A stretch of DNA of 64,000 bases. Source: Cyclobacteriaceae bacterium (GTDB lineage Bacteria > Bacteroidota > Bacteroidia > Cytophagales > Cyclobacteriaceae). The stretch is from assembly GCA_028284125.1 (NCBI GenBank), contig JANQSI010000004.1, forward strand, positions 186,001 to 250,000, given 5' to 3'. A program made the position numbers and the translations under genes. Shown here one piece after another: positions 1 through 9,077 of the stretch. Each line of letters opens with the position of its first letter. Positions within the stretch are counted from its first letter, which is position 1. Below the pieces are notes generated by a model, which searched no databases, was not told the origin of the DNA, and was given only the letters and a program-made list of their open reading frames with translations.

Positions 1-907
1 TCTGCCATTCTTCTGGTTTCTCCTTTAATCGTTTTGTCAAAATCTTATAGGATTCTTTTTGATCACCTTGAAGAAGTAAAGGTCGCAGACCGTAGTAATA
101 GACATTGAATCCTGCGGCGGAATCAAGCGCTTCTTTCTTAAGCGTATTCCCGTTCTTTTTGTCTCCTTTTAGCAACAAGAGTTGGGCCTTTGCCATTTTA
201 TTATAGAATGTTGCTTCTGCTTCGATCGATTTATCAATCCACTTGAGCGCTTCATCAACATTTGCTGAATCCTGTTTTACAATGGTCAACGCATACTCCT
301 GGTAGTCTCTGGAGGTTTTTTCTTCCTTGTTTTCAAGATCCGCCAAAGTATTGGCAAGTGCATCTGTCTTCACTTCGAAACTTACCTTGGTGGTTTCCCA
401 TTTTAACTCAACATCTACAGATTCGTTTCTAGGGTTTGCAAATTCATAACTCAGCCATTCTTGATGAGCAATTGTTTCAGTTGGAACAGTTATCCTTAGC
501 GCATCATTGGTTGGATCATAATTGAAACTTCCCCAGGTTTTGCCTGAAGAAAATATCAAGGTCCATTCATTTTTTGATACCAGTGCAACAAAACCATATG
601 AACCAGCTTTAAGTGATTGACCTTCAATCTCTACATCATGAGTAAATTCAACAGTAGTCCGTTGGTTTGCGCCAGCTCGCCAAGGATACTCCTTATCATC
701 GACTACAAAATCGAAGGGTACAATTCCGCCAAATATTTTGCGTCCCTGGGCAGATGGGCTGTGGTAAGTTATTGTTATATCGGAATTACCAATATTGGCT
801 GTTGTTACTCGCTTTTGGCTTACGAGTGTAGCAGCTCCTACATCTTGCGCGCTTGAAAATAACGCACAAAGGAAAAATGAAAGGAAAAGTAGTTTTCTGG
901 GTTTCAT
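1..907 (-). CDS. DUF2911 and TPR-like secreted protein, partial
   Basis: The gene runs off the left edge and is absent from the ORF track because its stop lies outside. Translating back from the ATG at 905-907 gives a hydrophobic signal peptide ending near SSAQ. A DUF2911 domain follows, with the hallmark string GRKIFGGIVP, a WRAGANQ box and LKAGSYGF. A helical stretch rich in A, L and K comes next (for example ALKWIDKSIEAEATFYNKMAKAQ) and resembles tetratricopeptide repeats. DUF2911 proteins are common secreted Bacteroidota proteins of unknown biochemical role. The protein is a paralogue of the DUF2911 product at 3641-4195, which is shorter and lacks the helical tail. Confidence 0.85.
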   Translation of the reverse strand, partial: MKPRKLLFLSFFLCALFSSAQDVGAATLVSQKRVTTANIGNSDITITYHSPSAQGRKIFGGIVPFDFVVDDKEYPWRAGANQRTTVEFTHDVEIEGQSLKAGSYGFVALVSKNEWTLIFSSGKTWGSFNYDPTNDALRITVPTETIAHQEWLSYEFANPRNESVDVELKWETTKVSFEVKTDALANTLADLENKEEKTSRDYQEYALTIVKQDSANVDEALKWIDKSIEAEATFYNKMAKAQLLLLKGDKKNGNTLKKEALDSAAGFNVYYYGLRPLLLQGDQKESYKILTKRLKEKPEEWQ

Positions 908-1025
908 AGACTTCTTATTTTGATTTGAAGTCTAATGTGAGAAGAAGCATTTAACGGTCAATCCAAAACCTAATTCAATTTGATTCAAGCACATTCAAGC
1001 ATGTTTACTTGATCCCGGTTGAGAA

Positions 1026-2270
1026 TCAAAGCATCTCCAAAACATTGGCGCTTGCTTGATCTTGCAAGGCAAAAGAAGCAACTTCTCCAACACCGAGAAA
1101 CCGATATCTCATTCCAACTAACCTTCCCATGGTTTCAAAGTACTCGCCTTCATAAACCTGATTGTCATTGATTGAAATAAAAACCTTCTTGTTCCGTACC
1201 TTGATTTCAAGGTCTGTATATTTTGAGAGATCTGTGCCCAGGTCAGAAAGATCGTGTTCTTTTCCACTGAAATACACATCGTTCAACATCAGATTGTTAT
1301 CCGAACTGCATCCAATGTTGGAAAATGGGATGACCATTGCTCCGTCGGTGGCAAGAATATAAATACGAGCTGATTGACAAACGGCCCATTTTTCATTCCA
1401 TAAAATCTTCAGTGAAGATCGAAGAGTGAAATTATCTCCGGAAATATTTCCAAGATCGCTTACATAATGAAAAGTTGTATTGATTGGCTCCTCTAAGGTT
1501 GTGACTTCTTCAGTTAGCTCAGGTGAGCAAATCAACTGATCCTGATCGAGTCCGTCAAATGAAAAATACTTGGGAACCGGACGGTAATCAATCGTTCCAA
1601 TCCAGCCGTCACTTCGAAGATAGAGGTCGTGCTCTTTCACGGATTGTCCATCAACAAGCAATTTGGATCTGAAATATCCGGGAAAATAATAGATGCCAGT
1701 AGCTTGCGTTTGATCTCTCCGTATTTGTATTGTCTTAGTGGGATCCCAATACTGTTGAATAAGTAAACTGTCGGATCGAACGTTCTTTAGGTCGAAATCA
1801 AAGACCACAGAATTAGGAAATGTAGTAGTAACCGGTCTACTTGAAAATGGAATCGCTGCGAGTACTTCAGGATCATCCACCCGTTTATTGCCTACAATCA
1901 GGACCATGAAAAGGGCAATGAAAAATCCGGCAGTTACGTAAAGAGATTTTCGAGGAATATGTTTGGGAAGTTTTGTCTTTCTTTTTTTATGCCCCTCCAG
2001 TTTGAATTCTCTCCAGTTGGCATAATCGAGAAATTGGGAAAGCGTATCAAGCGTGCTTATGCTTGGCGCTCCCTCATGGTTAACTGCTCCCCAAAACCGC
2101 TTCAATGTAGCGGCACTTAACATCACCTGACATTTTTCGAAAATCTTGTCGCTCAGTTCAGAGTACATCGAGCTATGCCAGTCAGCCGCTTTTCCCCAAT
2201 TAAGGTGTTTTTCTAAGTTTTCCCTTAATCGAATTATTTCCTTACTATCTCCAGATTCTTTAGCTGCCAT
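1026..2270 (-). CDS. Membrane-anchored putative regulator with LamG-like exterior
   Basis: The track starts at a TTG. I prefer the ATG four codons later, giving 414 residues (MAAKESGDSK). Residues ~10-95 contain a helical module (LSAATLKRFWG, STLDTLSQFLDYANWREF) that I associate with N-terminal, probably nucleic-acid-binding domains in Bacteroidota hypothetical proteins. A basic stretch and one transmembrane helix (YVTAGFFIALFMVLIVGN, ~110-130) follow. The remaining ~280 residues would lie outside the membrane and are beta-rich, ending in a LamG/concanavalin-like pattern (LEIKVRNKKVFISINDNQVYEG). This suggests a one-piece sensor coupling an outside carbohydrate-like fold to a cytoplasmic helical domain. 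The function is unproven. Confidence 0.6.
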   Translation of the reverse strand: MAAKESGDSKEIIRLRENLEKHLNWGKAADWHSSMYSELSDKIFEKCQVMLSAATLKRFWGAVNHEGAPSISTLDTLSQFLDYANWREFKLEGHKKRKTKLPKHIPRKSLYVTAGFFIALFMVLIVGNKRVDDPEVLAAIPFSSRPVTTTFPNSVVFDFDLKNVRSDSLLIQQYWDPTKTIQIRRDQTQATGIYYFPGYFRSKLLVDGQSVKEHDLYLRSDGWIGTIDYRPVPKYFSFDGLDQDQLICSPELTEEVTTLEEPINTTFHYVSDLGNISGDNFTLRSSLKILWNEKWAVCQSARIYILATDGAMVIPFSNIGCSSDNNLMLNDVYFSGKEHDLSDLGTDLSKYTDLEIKVRNKKVFISINDNQVYEGEYFETMGRLVGMRYRFLGVGEVASFALQDQASANVLEML

Positions 2271-2407
2271 AATTGCAATCAAAGGTGCTTAATATTCAGA
2301 AGCTGAACAATGTTGAATGAGTTTGAATCAACATGTATTGGGATTCTAGGCACGACCGTTTTCAAATGCCGTAAGTATGTGTTGATGAAAATCGAAAAAC
2401 TTAAGAA

Positions 2408-3499
2408 ATGAAAAGACTAATTTCTATCTTTTTTTCTGTAACACTTTTGAATGCAAGTGCCCAGGAAATTCTTCCAATTGATACCAATACCTGGAGTATT
2501 AATGGAGATTATATTATTGAAAATTACAGAGGCAAAAATGCCATCTATATCAAAGGTGGAGCCTTAGCGCTTAAGGACACTAAGTTTCTGAACGGCACAA
2601 TTGAGTACGATATTTTTCTCAAAGAAACGCAGGGGTTTCCAGGCGTTTATTTTCGGGTAAATGGACTGAATGGCGAGCAGTTTTATGTGCGTCCTCATCA
2701 ATCAGGAAATCCTGACGCTAACCAGGCAGCCCCTGTCGTAAATGGAATAAGCCCCTGGCAATTGTACTATGGGCCGAGGTATTCATTTCCATATGAATAC
2801 AAGTATGATGATTGGACGCATGTCAAAATTGTAGTGAATAACGACAAGGCGCAGGTTTATTTGGATTATTCAGAAACCCCAAATCTTTCTTGGAATCTAT
2901 TTCATGAGCCTGCGGCAGGCGATATAGTTATAAGAGGAGGTGGAGCACAGGCCATGCACATTGCAGATGTTAAAATTGATGCAAACTCGTATCAACTAGC
3001 CGATTTCAGTCCGAATGATAGAGAACCGATAGAAGGAGCGATTCCTGAATGGGAGATATCAGATATGTTTGACGAAAAGGATTTGGACGATCTGAGTAAG
3101 TTGAAGAAAGTAATTGACACGAGAACATGGGGAAGAAAAATTCAACTTATGGAAGGTGTAGCTGCAAATATTTCCACTCAACAAGTCCTGAATGGTGAGC
3201 CTGGGAATACTGTTTTTGCAAAAATCACCATCAATTCGAGCCGAGATCAGGTCAAACTTTTTGATTTTGGATACAGCGATCGAGTGGTTGCGATTTTAAA
3301 CGGTGAGCCTATTTATCGTGGAAATAACAAATGGAGATCAAGAGACTATCGTTATCTCGGTACGATCGGACTCTTTGATGCAATTTATCTCAGTTTGAAA
3401 AAAGGAGATAACACATTGCTGATGGCTGTTTCCGAAGACTTTGGTGGATGGCTGATCACTGGAAAATTTGTTGATGAAAAAGGAATAAAGGTGAGATGA
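2408..3499 (+). CDS. Secreted concanavalin/LamG-like two-domain protein
   Basis: This 363-residue protein has a signal peptide (MKRLISIFFSVTLLNASAQ). Domain one (~20-195) is a beta-sandwich pattern like DUF1080 or LamG proteins, with GTIEYDIFL, GVYFRVNG, WTHVKIVV and AQVYLDY strands. Domain two (~225-360) resembles a jelly-roll accessory domain of the kind found in glycoside hydrolases (VVAILNGEPIYRGNN, DNTLLMAVSEDFGGW). No catalytic motif of a named hydrolase family is evident, so carbohydrate binding is only an inference. It lies divergent from the membrane regulator at 1026-2270, which also carries a LamG-like exterior, so the two may be functionally linked. Confidence 0.65.
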   Translation: MKRLISIFFSVTLLNASAQEILPIDTNTWSINGDYIIENYRGKNAIYIKGGALALKDTKFLNGTIEYDIFLKETQGFPGVYFRVNGLNGEQFYVRPHQSGNPDANQAAPVVNGISPWQLYYGPRYSFPYEYKYDDWTHVKIVVNNDKAQVYLDYSETPNLSWNLFHEPAAGDIVIRGGGAQAMHIADVKIDANSYQLADFSPNDREPIEGAIPEWEISDMFDEKDLDDLSKLKKVIDTRTWGRKIQLMEGVAANISTQQVLNGEPGNTVFAKITINSSRDQVKLFDFGYSDRVVAILNGEPIYRGNNKWRSRDYRYLGTIGLFDAIYLSLKKGDNTLLMAVSEDFGGWLITGKFVDEKGIKVR

Positions 3500-3531
3500 G
3501 AACTTAAACCTAATCTCATAATTGTTGTTTA

Positions 3532-3578
3532 GGGGCGATCTATTTTCCGTAAGAGTTTTCGATCGTCCCTTTCTTAAT
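3532..3578 (+). terminator. Intrinsic terminator-like hairpin
   Basis: GGGGCGATC (3532-3540) pairs with GATCGTCCC (3561-3569) through nine pairs, including one G-U. The loop is large and a T-rich run follows (CTTTCTTAATTATTATATTTT). It sits just after the lectin-like gene and could end its transcript. The large loop lowers confidence. Confidence 0.45.
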
Positions 3579-3586
3579 TATTATAT

Positions 3587-3608
3587 TTTATTTGATATAT
3601 CAAATAAA
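3587..3608. promoter_or_regulatory. 22-bp perfect AT palindrome upstream of DUF2911 gene
   Basis: TTTATTTGATA is followed immediately by its exact reverse complement, ending 32 bp before the ATG at 3641. The position overlaps where a promoter or leader would be, so it may be an operator. A palindrome this AT-rich could also arise by chance or form part of the preceding terminator. Confidence 0.4.
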
Positions 3609-3640
3609 TAAATTTGCTGTCAAATTCAACATGGATAGAT

Positions 3641-4195
3641 ATGAAAAAATTGATGATACACCTAAGGTCCGCCAGCTTTTGCTTACTCCTTTTCTTTCTG
3701 GCATTGACGGTATCAGCTCAGGAAATCAGAGGTCTCGATGATAGTCCTCTTGACTTGGCCATTTTCAGACCAAATGGTCAAGGAACTCAACCGGTGGCTA
3801 GAATAATTTATAGCCGACCTCAGAAGAAGGGTAGAAAGATATTTGGAGGTATTGTCCCTTATGACGAAGTGTGGCGAACAGGTGCTAATCAAAGCACAGA
3901 AATCAATCTATATCGAGATATTTCTTTTGAAGGGAAAACATTGAAGGCAGGCAGTTACACGATGTACACTGTTCCTGGTGAAAAAACTTGGGAAATCATT
4001 TTTAATACAAACCTTCACACCTGGGGTGCTTTTGATTATGACTCTGACAAAAATGTCCTCTCTTTTGAGGTTCCGGCAAAAAAAGTAAGTGATGATCGAG
4101 AAGCTTTTGGAATGGCCTTCGATGGGGGAAATGGTAAAGGAAAATTGTTGATGGCATGGGAAAAAACTGAAGTATACCTGTCTTTTGATTATTGA
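3641..4195 (+). CDS. DUF2911 domain secreted protein
   Basis: The track begins at TTG 3614. The ATG at 3641 fits better because it opens directly onto a signal peptide (MKKLMIHLRSASFCLLLFFLALTVSAQ), giving 184 residues. The DUF2911 core is clear: GRKIFGGIVPYDEVWRTGANQ, KTLKAGSYTMYTVPGEKTWEIIFN, HTWGAFDYD. It is about half the size of the paralogue at 1-907 and ends after the beta domain. It is a periplasmic or surface protein of unknown activity. A 22-bp palindrome lies just upstream. Confidence 0.85.
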   Translation: MKKLMIHLRSASFCLLLFFLALTVSAQEIRGLDDSPLDLAIFRPNGQGTQPVARIIYSRPQKKGRKIFGGIVPYDEVWRTGANQSTEINLYRDISFEGKTLKAGSYTMYTVPGEKTWEIIFNTNLHTWGAFDYDSDKNVLSFEVPAKKVSDDREAFGMAFDGGNGKGKLLMAWEKTEVYLSFDY

Positions 4196-4236
4196 TTCCA
4201 TTTGGCTTCACAAAAGGAGTTAGTCAGGAAGCTTTG

Positions 4237-5721
4237 CTATTCCGACTTTACCTTGAGTTGGAATGACTTGACAATTTCTTTTAGCGATTCTGAAGAACTC
4301 AAGATCTTTTTCGAAAAATCATCTAACTCCCCAGCTGCTTGTTCATTGTTTTGTGAAACTTGATTCAGAAATACCATTGTGGAGTTAATTTGGTCTACTC
4401 CATTTTTCTGCTCTGCACTGGCATGTGAAATTTCCTTAATCAGTGATGTTGATGAGCTTATTTCTTTAACAGTCTTTGCTAACAGTTCTTCTACCTCTTC
4501 TGATGAGGCTAAACTTTCTGAAGTTAGAGCGATAATTTCATCAGCTGCTATCTGACTATTTTCTGCCAGTTTCCTTATTTCCTTAGCAACAACAGCAAAC
4601 CCTTTTCCATACTCACCCGCTCTGGCTGCTTCTACTGCGGCATTCAAAGCAAGCAAATTCGTTTGATTAGAAATTTCATTAATCACAGTGATCTTTCCTG
4701 AAATCTTTCTTGAGTGCTCAAGGTTTCGAAGTGCAACCGTTTCCATTTCTTTAATTTGATCTGAGGCCAACTGCGAGGTTTCCATGGTCTTATTCGTATT
4801 ATCAGAGTTTAGAGAAATACTAGAATTCATTTGTTCTAAAGAAGCTGAAATTTCCTCCGTGGTTGAAGCCAAATTTGAAGCTTCGTTACTCATATTTTCA
4901 GATCGTTCTGACAAAGGGAGGCAAACGGCCGATATATTCTTTGAAGAGTTGTCAATTCTTTGAAGCAGTTGATCTAGTTGGGTTACTGTTTTGTTTAGCT
5001 GGTGCATGATATAGCCCATTTCATTTCTCTTCTTGATATTCAATGTGTTAGATAAGTCACCGTTGCTTAGTTTTTTTAAGAAACTGGAGATTTCATTGAT
5101 AGGCTTAACAACTTCGATAAAAGCAATAAATACACCCATTGAAATCAAGATGATATTGGATATGACGATAATATATAAAATGGACTCAATTCGATTTTTG
5201 CTGCTGTTGTTATCGCTGACCAATGCTTGAACCAAATCGTTGTTGGTTTTTAGCATTTCGTTTCCCTTTTGCAGTATTTCGTCTATATCATTTTGGTTAT
5301 CAGATTTACTATCGACAACCCTTTGGATGATATTCTTGTAATCGGCCCACAAGCGTTCTACATTATCTATTTCATTTTTGAATTTGTCATAGACGCCATT
5401 GACATATGTCCCATTTTGGAGCTCACCTCCATTGGTTAATATTCTCACCGTATTTTCGTGTTCAACAATGGCGTTTTCCATTGTCTTCTTTGCATCAACG
5501 TTTCCTTTCACACTAGCAATTGCATTAAGCGCAATACGTTGCGATAGCATTCGATTTCTTCCTGAGATATCAATTAAGATTCCGGCTTCTTGTGAAGCAT
5601 TCAGCTTAAACAAAATGATAGTGGCAATAGAAAACAAAAGCATTAAGCTAGCGAGGAAACCAATTTTTGCTAGTGCATACTTGAATAATACGTTAAGTTT
5701 TAAAGTGTTCTTATTACTCAT
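4237..5721 (-). CDS. Methyl-accepting chemotaxis protein with PilJ-type sensor
   Basis: The 494-residue product has a transmembrane segment at ~15-38 and a second at ~183-205. The domain between them begins [13 protein letters not shown], the signature of the PilJ/type IV pilus-type N-terminal sensor domain. A HAMP linker (~205-255) leads to a long coiled-coil MCP signalling domain whose hairpin tip reads [19 protein letters not shown] (~355). It should transmit an external signal to a CheA/CheW-type complex. No che gene is nearby. In gliding Bacteroidota such receptors may feed type IV pilus or gliding control; that is inference. Confidence 0.9.
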   Translation of the reverse strand: MSNKNTLKLNVLFKYALAKIGFLASLMLLFSIATIILFKLNASQEAGILIDISGRNRMLSQRIALNAIASVKGNVDAKKTMENAIVEHENTVRILTNGGELQNGTYVNGVYDKFKNEIDNVERLWADYKNIIQRVVDSKSDNQNDIDEILQKGNEMLKTNNDLVQALVSDNNSSKNRIESILYIIVISNIILISMGVFIAFIEVVKPINEISSFLKKLSNGDLSNTLNIKKRNEMGYIMHQLNKTVTQLDQLLQRIDNSSKNISAVCLPLSERSENMSNEASNLASTTEEISASLEQMNSSISLNSDNTNKTMETSQLASDQIKEMETVALRNLEHSRKISGKITVINEISNQTNLLALNAAVEAARAGEYGKGFAVVAKEIRKLAENSQIAADEIIALTSESLASSEEVEELLAKTVKEISSSTSLIKEISHASAEQKNGVDQINSTMVFLNQVSQNNEQAAGELDDFSKKILSSSESLKEIVKSFQLKVKSE

Positions 5722-5774
5722 GGTGGCTCTGAATGATAGAAGACAATGAAATGGTTTAGTGGTTTTTAAAGAAT

Positions 5775-5794
5775 AAAAAGCCCTTTGAAAAGGG
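5775..5794 (-). terminator. Terminator-like hairpin in the chemoreceptor leader
   Basis: Read on the minus strand, CCCTTTTCAAAGGG is followed by CTTTTTATTC. This is a short stem plus U-rich tail 54-73 nt upstream of the chemoreceptor ATG. It could be an attenuator in the leader or a leftover terminator. A better terminator for the upstream gene exists at 5966-5992. Confidence 0.4.
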
Positions 5795-5965
5795 TAGATC
5801 TGGTAATTAGTTTATGTTGTTGATTCGTTGTTTACGATTGTTTTATCAAGTATAACTACTTGGGTTATATAGAAATAACTGAAAGGTTCTAGAAATTGTT
5901 CAGAAATCCAAGATGTGATGGATAGACTTGATTATGGACTTACTAGTTATGCTTTACATAAAACA

Positions 5966-5992
5966 AAAAAACCTGGCTTAAAAAAGCCAGGT
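5966..5992 (-). terminator. Intrinsic terminator after the 6126-6863 gene
   Basis: ACCTGGCTT (5971-5979) and AAGCCAGGT (5984-5992) form a nine-pair perfect stem with a four-base loop. On the minus strand a run of seven T follows. It lies about 135 nt after the stop of the small secreted protein gene and is convincingly placed to end that transcript. Confidence 0.85.
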
Positions 5993-6034
5993 CTCGAAGT
6001 AATCGCGCAGTGAAATTGATTTTACTCAGTCAAA

Positions 6035-6157
6035 CTAGGTTTCCACTGCAACGACTTCCCCATACGGATCTAGGTTTATTTCCCATAAAGTGTAGGCTTG
6101 TTGCTTTGATTCATTGAGTCCTTTTTTATATGGTTTCCCAAACAAGCCTTGCATCAT
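6035..6157 (-). CDS. Possible 40-residue ORF overlapping the end of the secreted protein gene
   Basis: This frame is too short for the ORF track. ATGATG at 6152-6157 opens a 40-codon frame in a different phase from 6126-6863, overlapping its last 32 bases and ending before the terminator at 5966-5992. The predicted peptide (MMQGLFGKPYKKGLNESKQQ...) has an unremarkable, soluble composition. No clear ribosome-binding site was identified. It may simply be the 3' UTR, so coding is only a possibility. Confidence 0.2.
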   Translation of the reverse strand: MMQGLFGKPYKKGLNESKQQAYTLWEINLDPYGEVVAVET

Positions 6158-6863
6158 TTTGTAGCTGTAGTTCCAGTCTAATGACATAAGGTTCTTCTTT
6201 GCTAAGCCAGAATGTCAATCCCTGATCTGTATTTACTTTCCATGTTTGAGTTGTTTTTCCATTGGGCAAATTCATTTGAATTTCATCTTCAACAGACACC
6301 GTGATCCAGTTTAATCCTTTTAATTGTTCAGCATAGAATGGCATTTTTGCAACAAGCCCTTCTTCCAATGGTAGTCCGACCAATAGCATCCCATACAAGT
6401 TCCAATCGTATATTTTTTCTTCAAGCTCGATGTTTATTTCTGTTACCTCACCTTCCTTGATTTTGTTGGTTCTTCCCGTAATCTTGTCACCATCAAATTG
6501 ATAGTGGAGAAATCCACCACTTGGATTAAGAGTAGAAAAGCTGACAGGCACCAGTGACTTATGCTCTACCATATTGATCCATGTATCTTGAAGATTCATG
6601 TTAGGGTCATAAAGATCCTGAACTCGATGAAAGTATTTTTTCCCATCGAGCTTAATAACCTGTCCATAGTCAGTCCATATTTTATTGGGAGTCGAGTTTC
6701 CCAGGGCATCAATGAATGTGACTTTCCATTTGTTGGTGTAGTCCTTTATGAATTCACCACTAAGTAGGTCGCTACCATAGTTTATTTCCAAAGTATCCGG
6801 CTGAGCCTTTGTAGAATTCCACAGGGCTAGGAAAGAAAAAACCAGCACAAACTTTAATGGCAT
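6126..6863 (-). CDS. Small secreted beta-rich protein (DUF3108-like)
   Basis: The 245-residue protein has a signal peptide (MPLKFVLVFSFLALWNSTKAQ) and alternating strands throughout: YGQVIKLDGKKYFHRVQDLYD, LVPVSFSTLNPSGGFLHYQFDGDKITG, TWKVNTDQGLTFWLSKEEPYVIRLEL. The layout resembles DUF3108-type or outer-membrane lipoprotein carrier-like beta proteins of Bacteroidota, but I cannot assign a family firmly. It is transcribed in the same direction as, and just downstream of, the AraC regulator at 6949-7995, with an 85-bp gap, so it may be part of that regulon. Confidence 0.6.
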   Translation of the reverse strand: MPLKFVLVFSFLALWNSTKAQPDTLEINYGSDLLSGEFIKDYTNKWKVTFIDALGNSTPNKIWTDYGQVIKLDGKKYFHRVQDLYDPNMNLQDTWINMVEHKSLVPVSFSTLNPSGGFLHYQFDGDKITGRTNKIKEGEVTEINIELEEKIYDWNLYGMLLVGLPLEEGLVAKMPFYAEQLKGLNWITVSVEDEIQMNLPNGKTTQTWKVNTDQGLTFWLSKEEPYVIRLELQLQNDARLVWETI

Positions 6864-6948
6864 CTTTTGATGATCGAGTTACAATGCTCAAAAAAATACC
6901 ACCTATATCTGGTGAGGGTTAAATCCTATGATATTTTACCAAATTAAT

Positions 6949-7995
6949 CTAGACCAGGACCGACTGACTTTCCCGGAATTCACTTGGAGCCATTCCAGTG
7001 AATCGCTTGAAGGCATTGTTGAAAGAGGCCTTGTTGTTAAATCCAGAATCGTAAGCTACATGAATGATTTTTTTTTGATCATCTGCCAACAGAAGACGTT
7101 TGGCTTCTTCTATTCGATATTCATTGATAAAATCCGCAAAGTTTTTGCCATCCAGATCGTTGATAACCTGAGAAATGTAGTGGTTAGAAATATTTAGATT
7201 TTCAGCAAGGTCCTGGAGTCGGAGTGAACTATCGAGGTAAGGTCTTTCTGTCTCCATGAAGGATCTTAATTTATCAAGTATTGAAGAAGATGCTGTGGTA
7301 CTTAGCGCCGATCTTTCATAACGACCGTTTTCATACATTTTAAATATCTCTTGTCGCTGGAATCCGTGGTATCCAATGAAGTAAATAAAAAAGGAGGAAG
7401 CTACCGAGATCATGTAATCGTATTCCAACTTCAAGCTGTTCGTCCATACAAGTGTGAAATAAGAAATGAATGATAGGCTATATCCGAAGAAGGCCCAGCT
7501 CACCTTTTTTCTCCACAGATATAGTCGGAGTGCTCCATTTGAAAAGCCCTTGTTAGAATAGGTGAAATGAATAATTAAAACCGTGTAAACCGCTAAATGA
7601 ATGTTTTGCAAGGCGGCTTGAACATCCCGTAGTATTGGAAAAAGTGGTTGTGGATAAAGAGGTCTACAATACCAATACGCGATGAATAACAACCAAGGTA
7701 TAAAGTGATAACTATTGAAGTAAGCTACTTTCTTGCTTGATCGGACGTAGAAATAAAGAAGTGGGCCAAAGGTGTAAGTGAGTCCACCAAATACACCCAT
7801 TTGTGTTGGGATAACTCTATTGTATCCGGTCCAATAACCAACGTAATAAATCAAGCATATGCTAAAGGAGAGAATAAGCAAACCCAAAGAGTTGTTCACT
7901 TTGGATTTTCTCAAAAAAATCATGCTGGAAAGGAATAACCCTTGCACTGCAGCAATAAGAAAAAAAATGGTCCAGGTATCTAATGATGGCTCCAT
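6949..7995 (-). CDS. AraC-family regulator with membrane N-terminus
   Basis: Of 348 residues, the first ~210 hold about seven hydrophobic helices (FFLIAAVQGLFLSSMIFL, LGLLILSFSICLIYYVGYW, FGPLLYFYV and others). The last ~100 form an AraC double helix-turn-helix: LRLQDLAENLNISNHYISQVIND, then IIHVAYDSGFNNKASFNNAFKRFTGMAPSEFR. This membrane-AraC architecture is frequent in Bacteroidota and suggests a sensor that senses and binds DNA in one chain. The signal is unknown. Its likeliest target by position is the secreted protein gene next door. Confidence 0.88.
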   Translation of the reverse strand: MEPSLDTWTIFFLIAAVQGLFLSSMIFLRKSKVNNSLGLLILSFSICLIYYVGYWTGYNRVIPTQMGVFGGLTYTFGPLLYFYVRSSKKVAYFNSYHFIPWLLFIAYWYCRPLYPQPLFPILRDVQAALQNIHLAVYTVLIIHFTYSNKGFSNGALRLYLWRKKVSWAFFGYSLSFISYFTLVWTNSLKLEYDYMISVASSFFIYFIGYHGFQRQEIFKMYENGRYERSALSTTASSSILDKLRSFMETERPYLDSSLRLQDLAENLNISNHYISQVINDLDGKNFADFINEYRIEEAKRLLLADDQKKIIHVAYDSGFNNKASFNNAFKRFTGMAPSEFRESQSVLV

Positions 7996-8077
7996 AATTG
8001 AAGTTACTCAATTATTCAATCAATAAGACAATTTACATTGAATCAACCCTGAAGGTGTTGCATTAAAATAGAGACTT

Positions 8078-8989
8078 TTATGGATCGTACGCACAGCAGC
8101 AAAGTCCGCCAATATTGCAGCGCAAATGATAGACGAAATTCTCCAGATACTGGGGGCTTTCTTTTTGGTCAAGAGTAATGGCATACCATCGTCGATGCAT
8201 TCCATTTTTTGTTACTGGAACGATGGCAAGTGAATTGTCTTTCAGGTACGGTTCGATGATCCATTTGGCCACTACTTTAATACCCATGCCTGCCTTTACT
8301 AATTCAATGACCGCATCAGTTACCTGAATTTGAGTGACTTTTTTGGGGGAAACGCCAGCCGGAATGAGCAAGTTTCTGAACAAAGAAACAGATTCAAGTG
8401 GATAAGAATGGATGATTACGTTTTCAGTTTCAAAATCCTCGGCATTCACGTATTTCTTTTTTGTCCAGGGATGATCTGCAGGAACAAGTGCATAGACTTC
8501 ATCACGAAACAACTCATGGTACTTCAGTTTTGGCCTGTCTGAAACTTCACAAAGGATAGCCAAATCTATTTTACCATTCAGGACCTGATCTTCCACATCA
8601 CAACTATTATCCAGGATTACTTCAACCTCAACTTTTGGGAATTCCTTTTTAAAATCTATCAGTAATGATGGGAGCCAGTGGTAACAAGTGTAGCATTCAG
8701 TTGCCAGCCGGATTGTTCCAGTATCACCAGATACATATTTTTTTATGGAAAGCTCAGTCATCTCAATGTCATCCAATACGCGCTCTGCTGATTCAAGCAC
8801 CATTTTACCTGCTCCGGTTATGATCAGCTTCTTGTTTACACGGTGAAAAAGTGGAGTTCCCAGCTCGGTTTCAATTTCTTTTAGCTGATGGCTCAAAGCA
8901 GACTGAGATAAAAACAATGTATCTTTTGCCTTCGTGAGACTTTGCGTCTCAGCCACCTCTCGAATCAATTTTAAGTGCCTGATTTCCAT
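8078..8989 (-). CDS. LysR-family transcriptional regulator (MetR-like)
   Basis: The 303-residue product has a classic N-terminal winged helix (MEIRHLKLIREVAETQSLTKAKDTLFLSQSALSHQLKEIE) and a periplasmic-binding-protein-like effector domain (~90-300; GTIRLATECYTCYHWLP, VNGKIDLAIL-like strands). The effector segment TECYTCYHWLPSLL resembles MetR, the homocysteine-responsive activator of methionine genes, but no methionine gene is adjacent. The C-terminus is unusually cysteine-rich (CNIGGLCCC), which could be a redox or metal feature. The start has no closer alternative ATG. It lies divergent from structured RNA copy A and the EamA transporter. Confidence 0.87.
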   Translation of the reverse strand: MEIRHLKLIREVAETQSLTKAKDTLFLSQSALSHQLKEIETELGTPLFHRVNKKLIITGAGKMVLESAERVLDDIEMTELSIKKYVSGDTGTIRLATECYTCYHWLPSLLIDFKKEFPKVEVEVILDNSCDVEDQVLNGKIDLAILCEVSDRPKLKYHELFRDEVYALVPADHPWTKKKYVNAEDFETENVIIHSYPLESVSLFRNLLIPAGVSPKKVTQIQVTDAVIELVKAGMGIKVVAKWIIEPYLKDNSLAIVPVTKNGMHRRWYAITLDQKESPQYLENFVYHLRCNIGGLCCCAYDP

Positions 8990-9077
8990 ATCTACTATAT
9001 TAGTGAATTTGATTATTATTTAAAAATCAATTCGTATGGCTCATGATTACTAGCTGGATAGAGAAGGAAAAGGAACG

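Noticed and set aside
617-856. 79-residue + strand ORF
   Set aside because: It is antisense to the DUF2911 gene that runs off the left edge; the minus-strand frame has a signal peptide and domain motifs.
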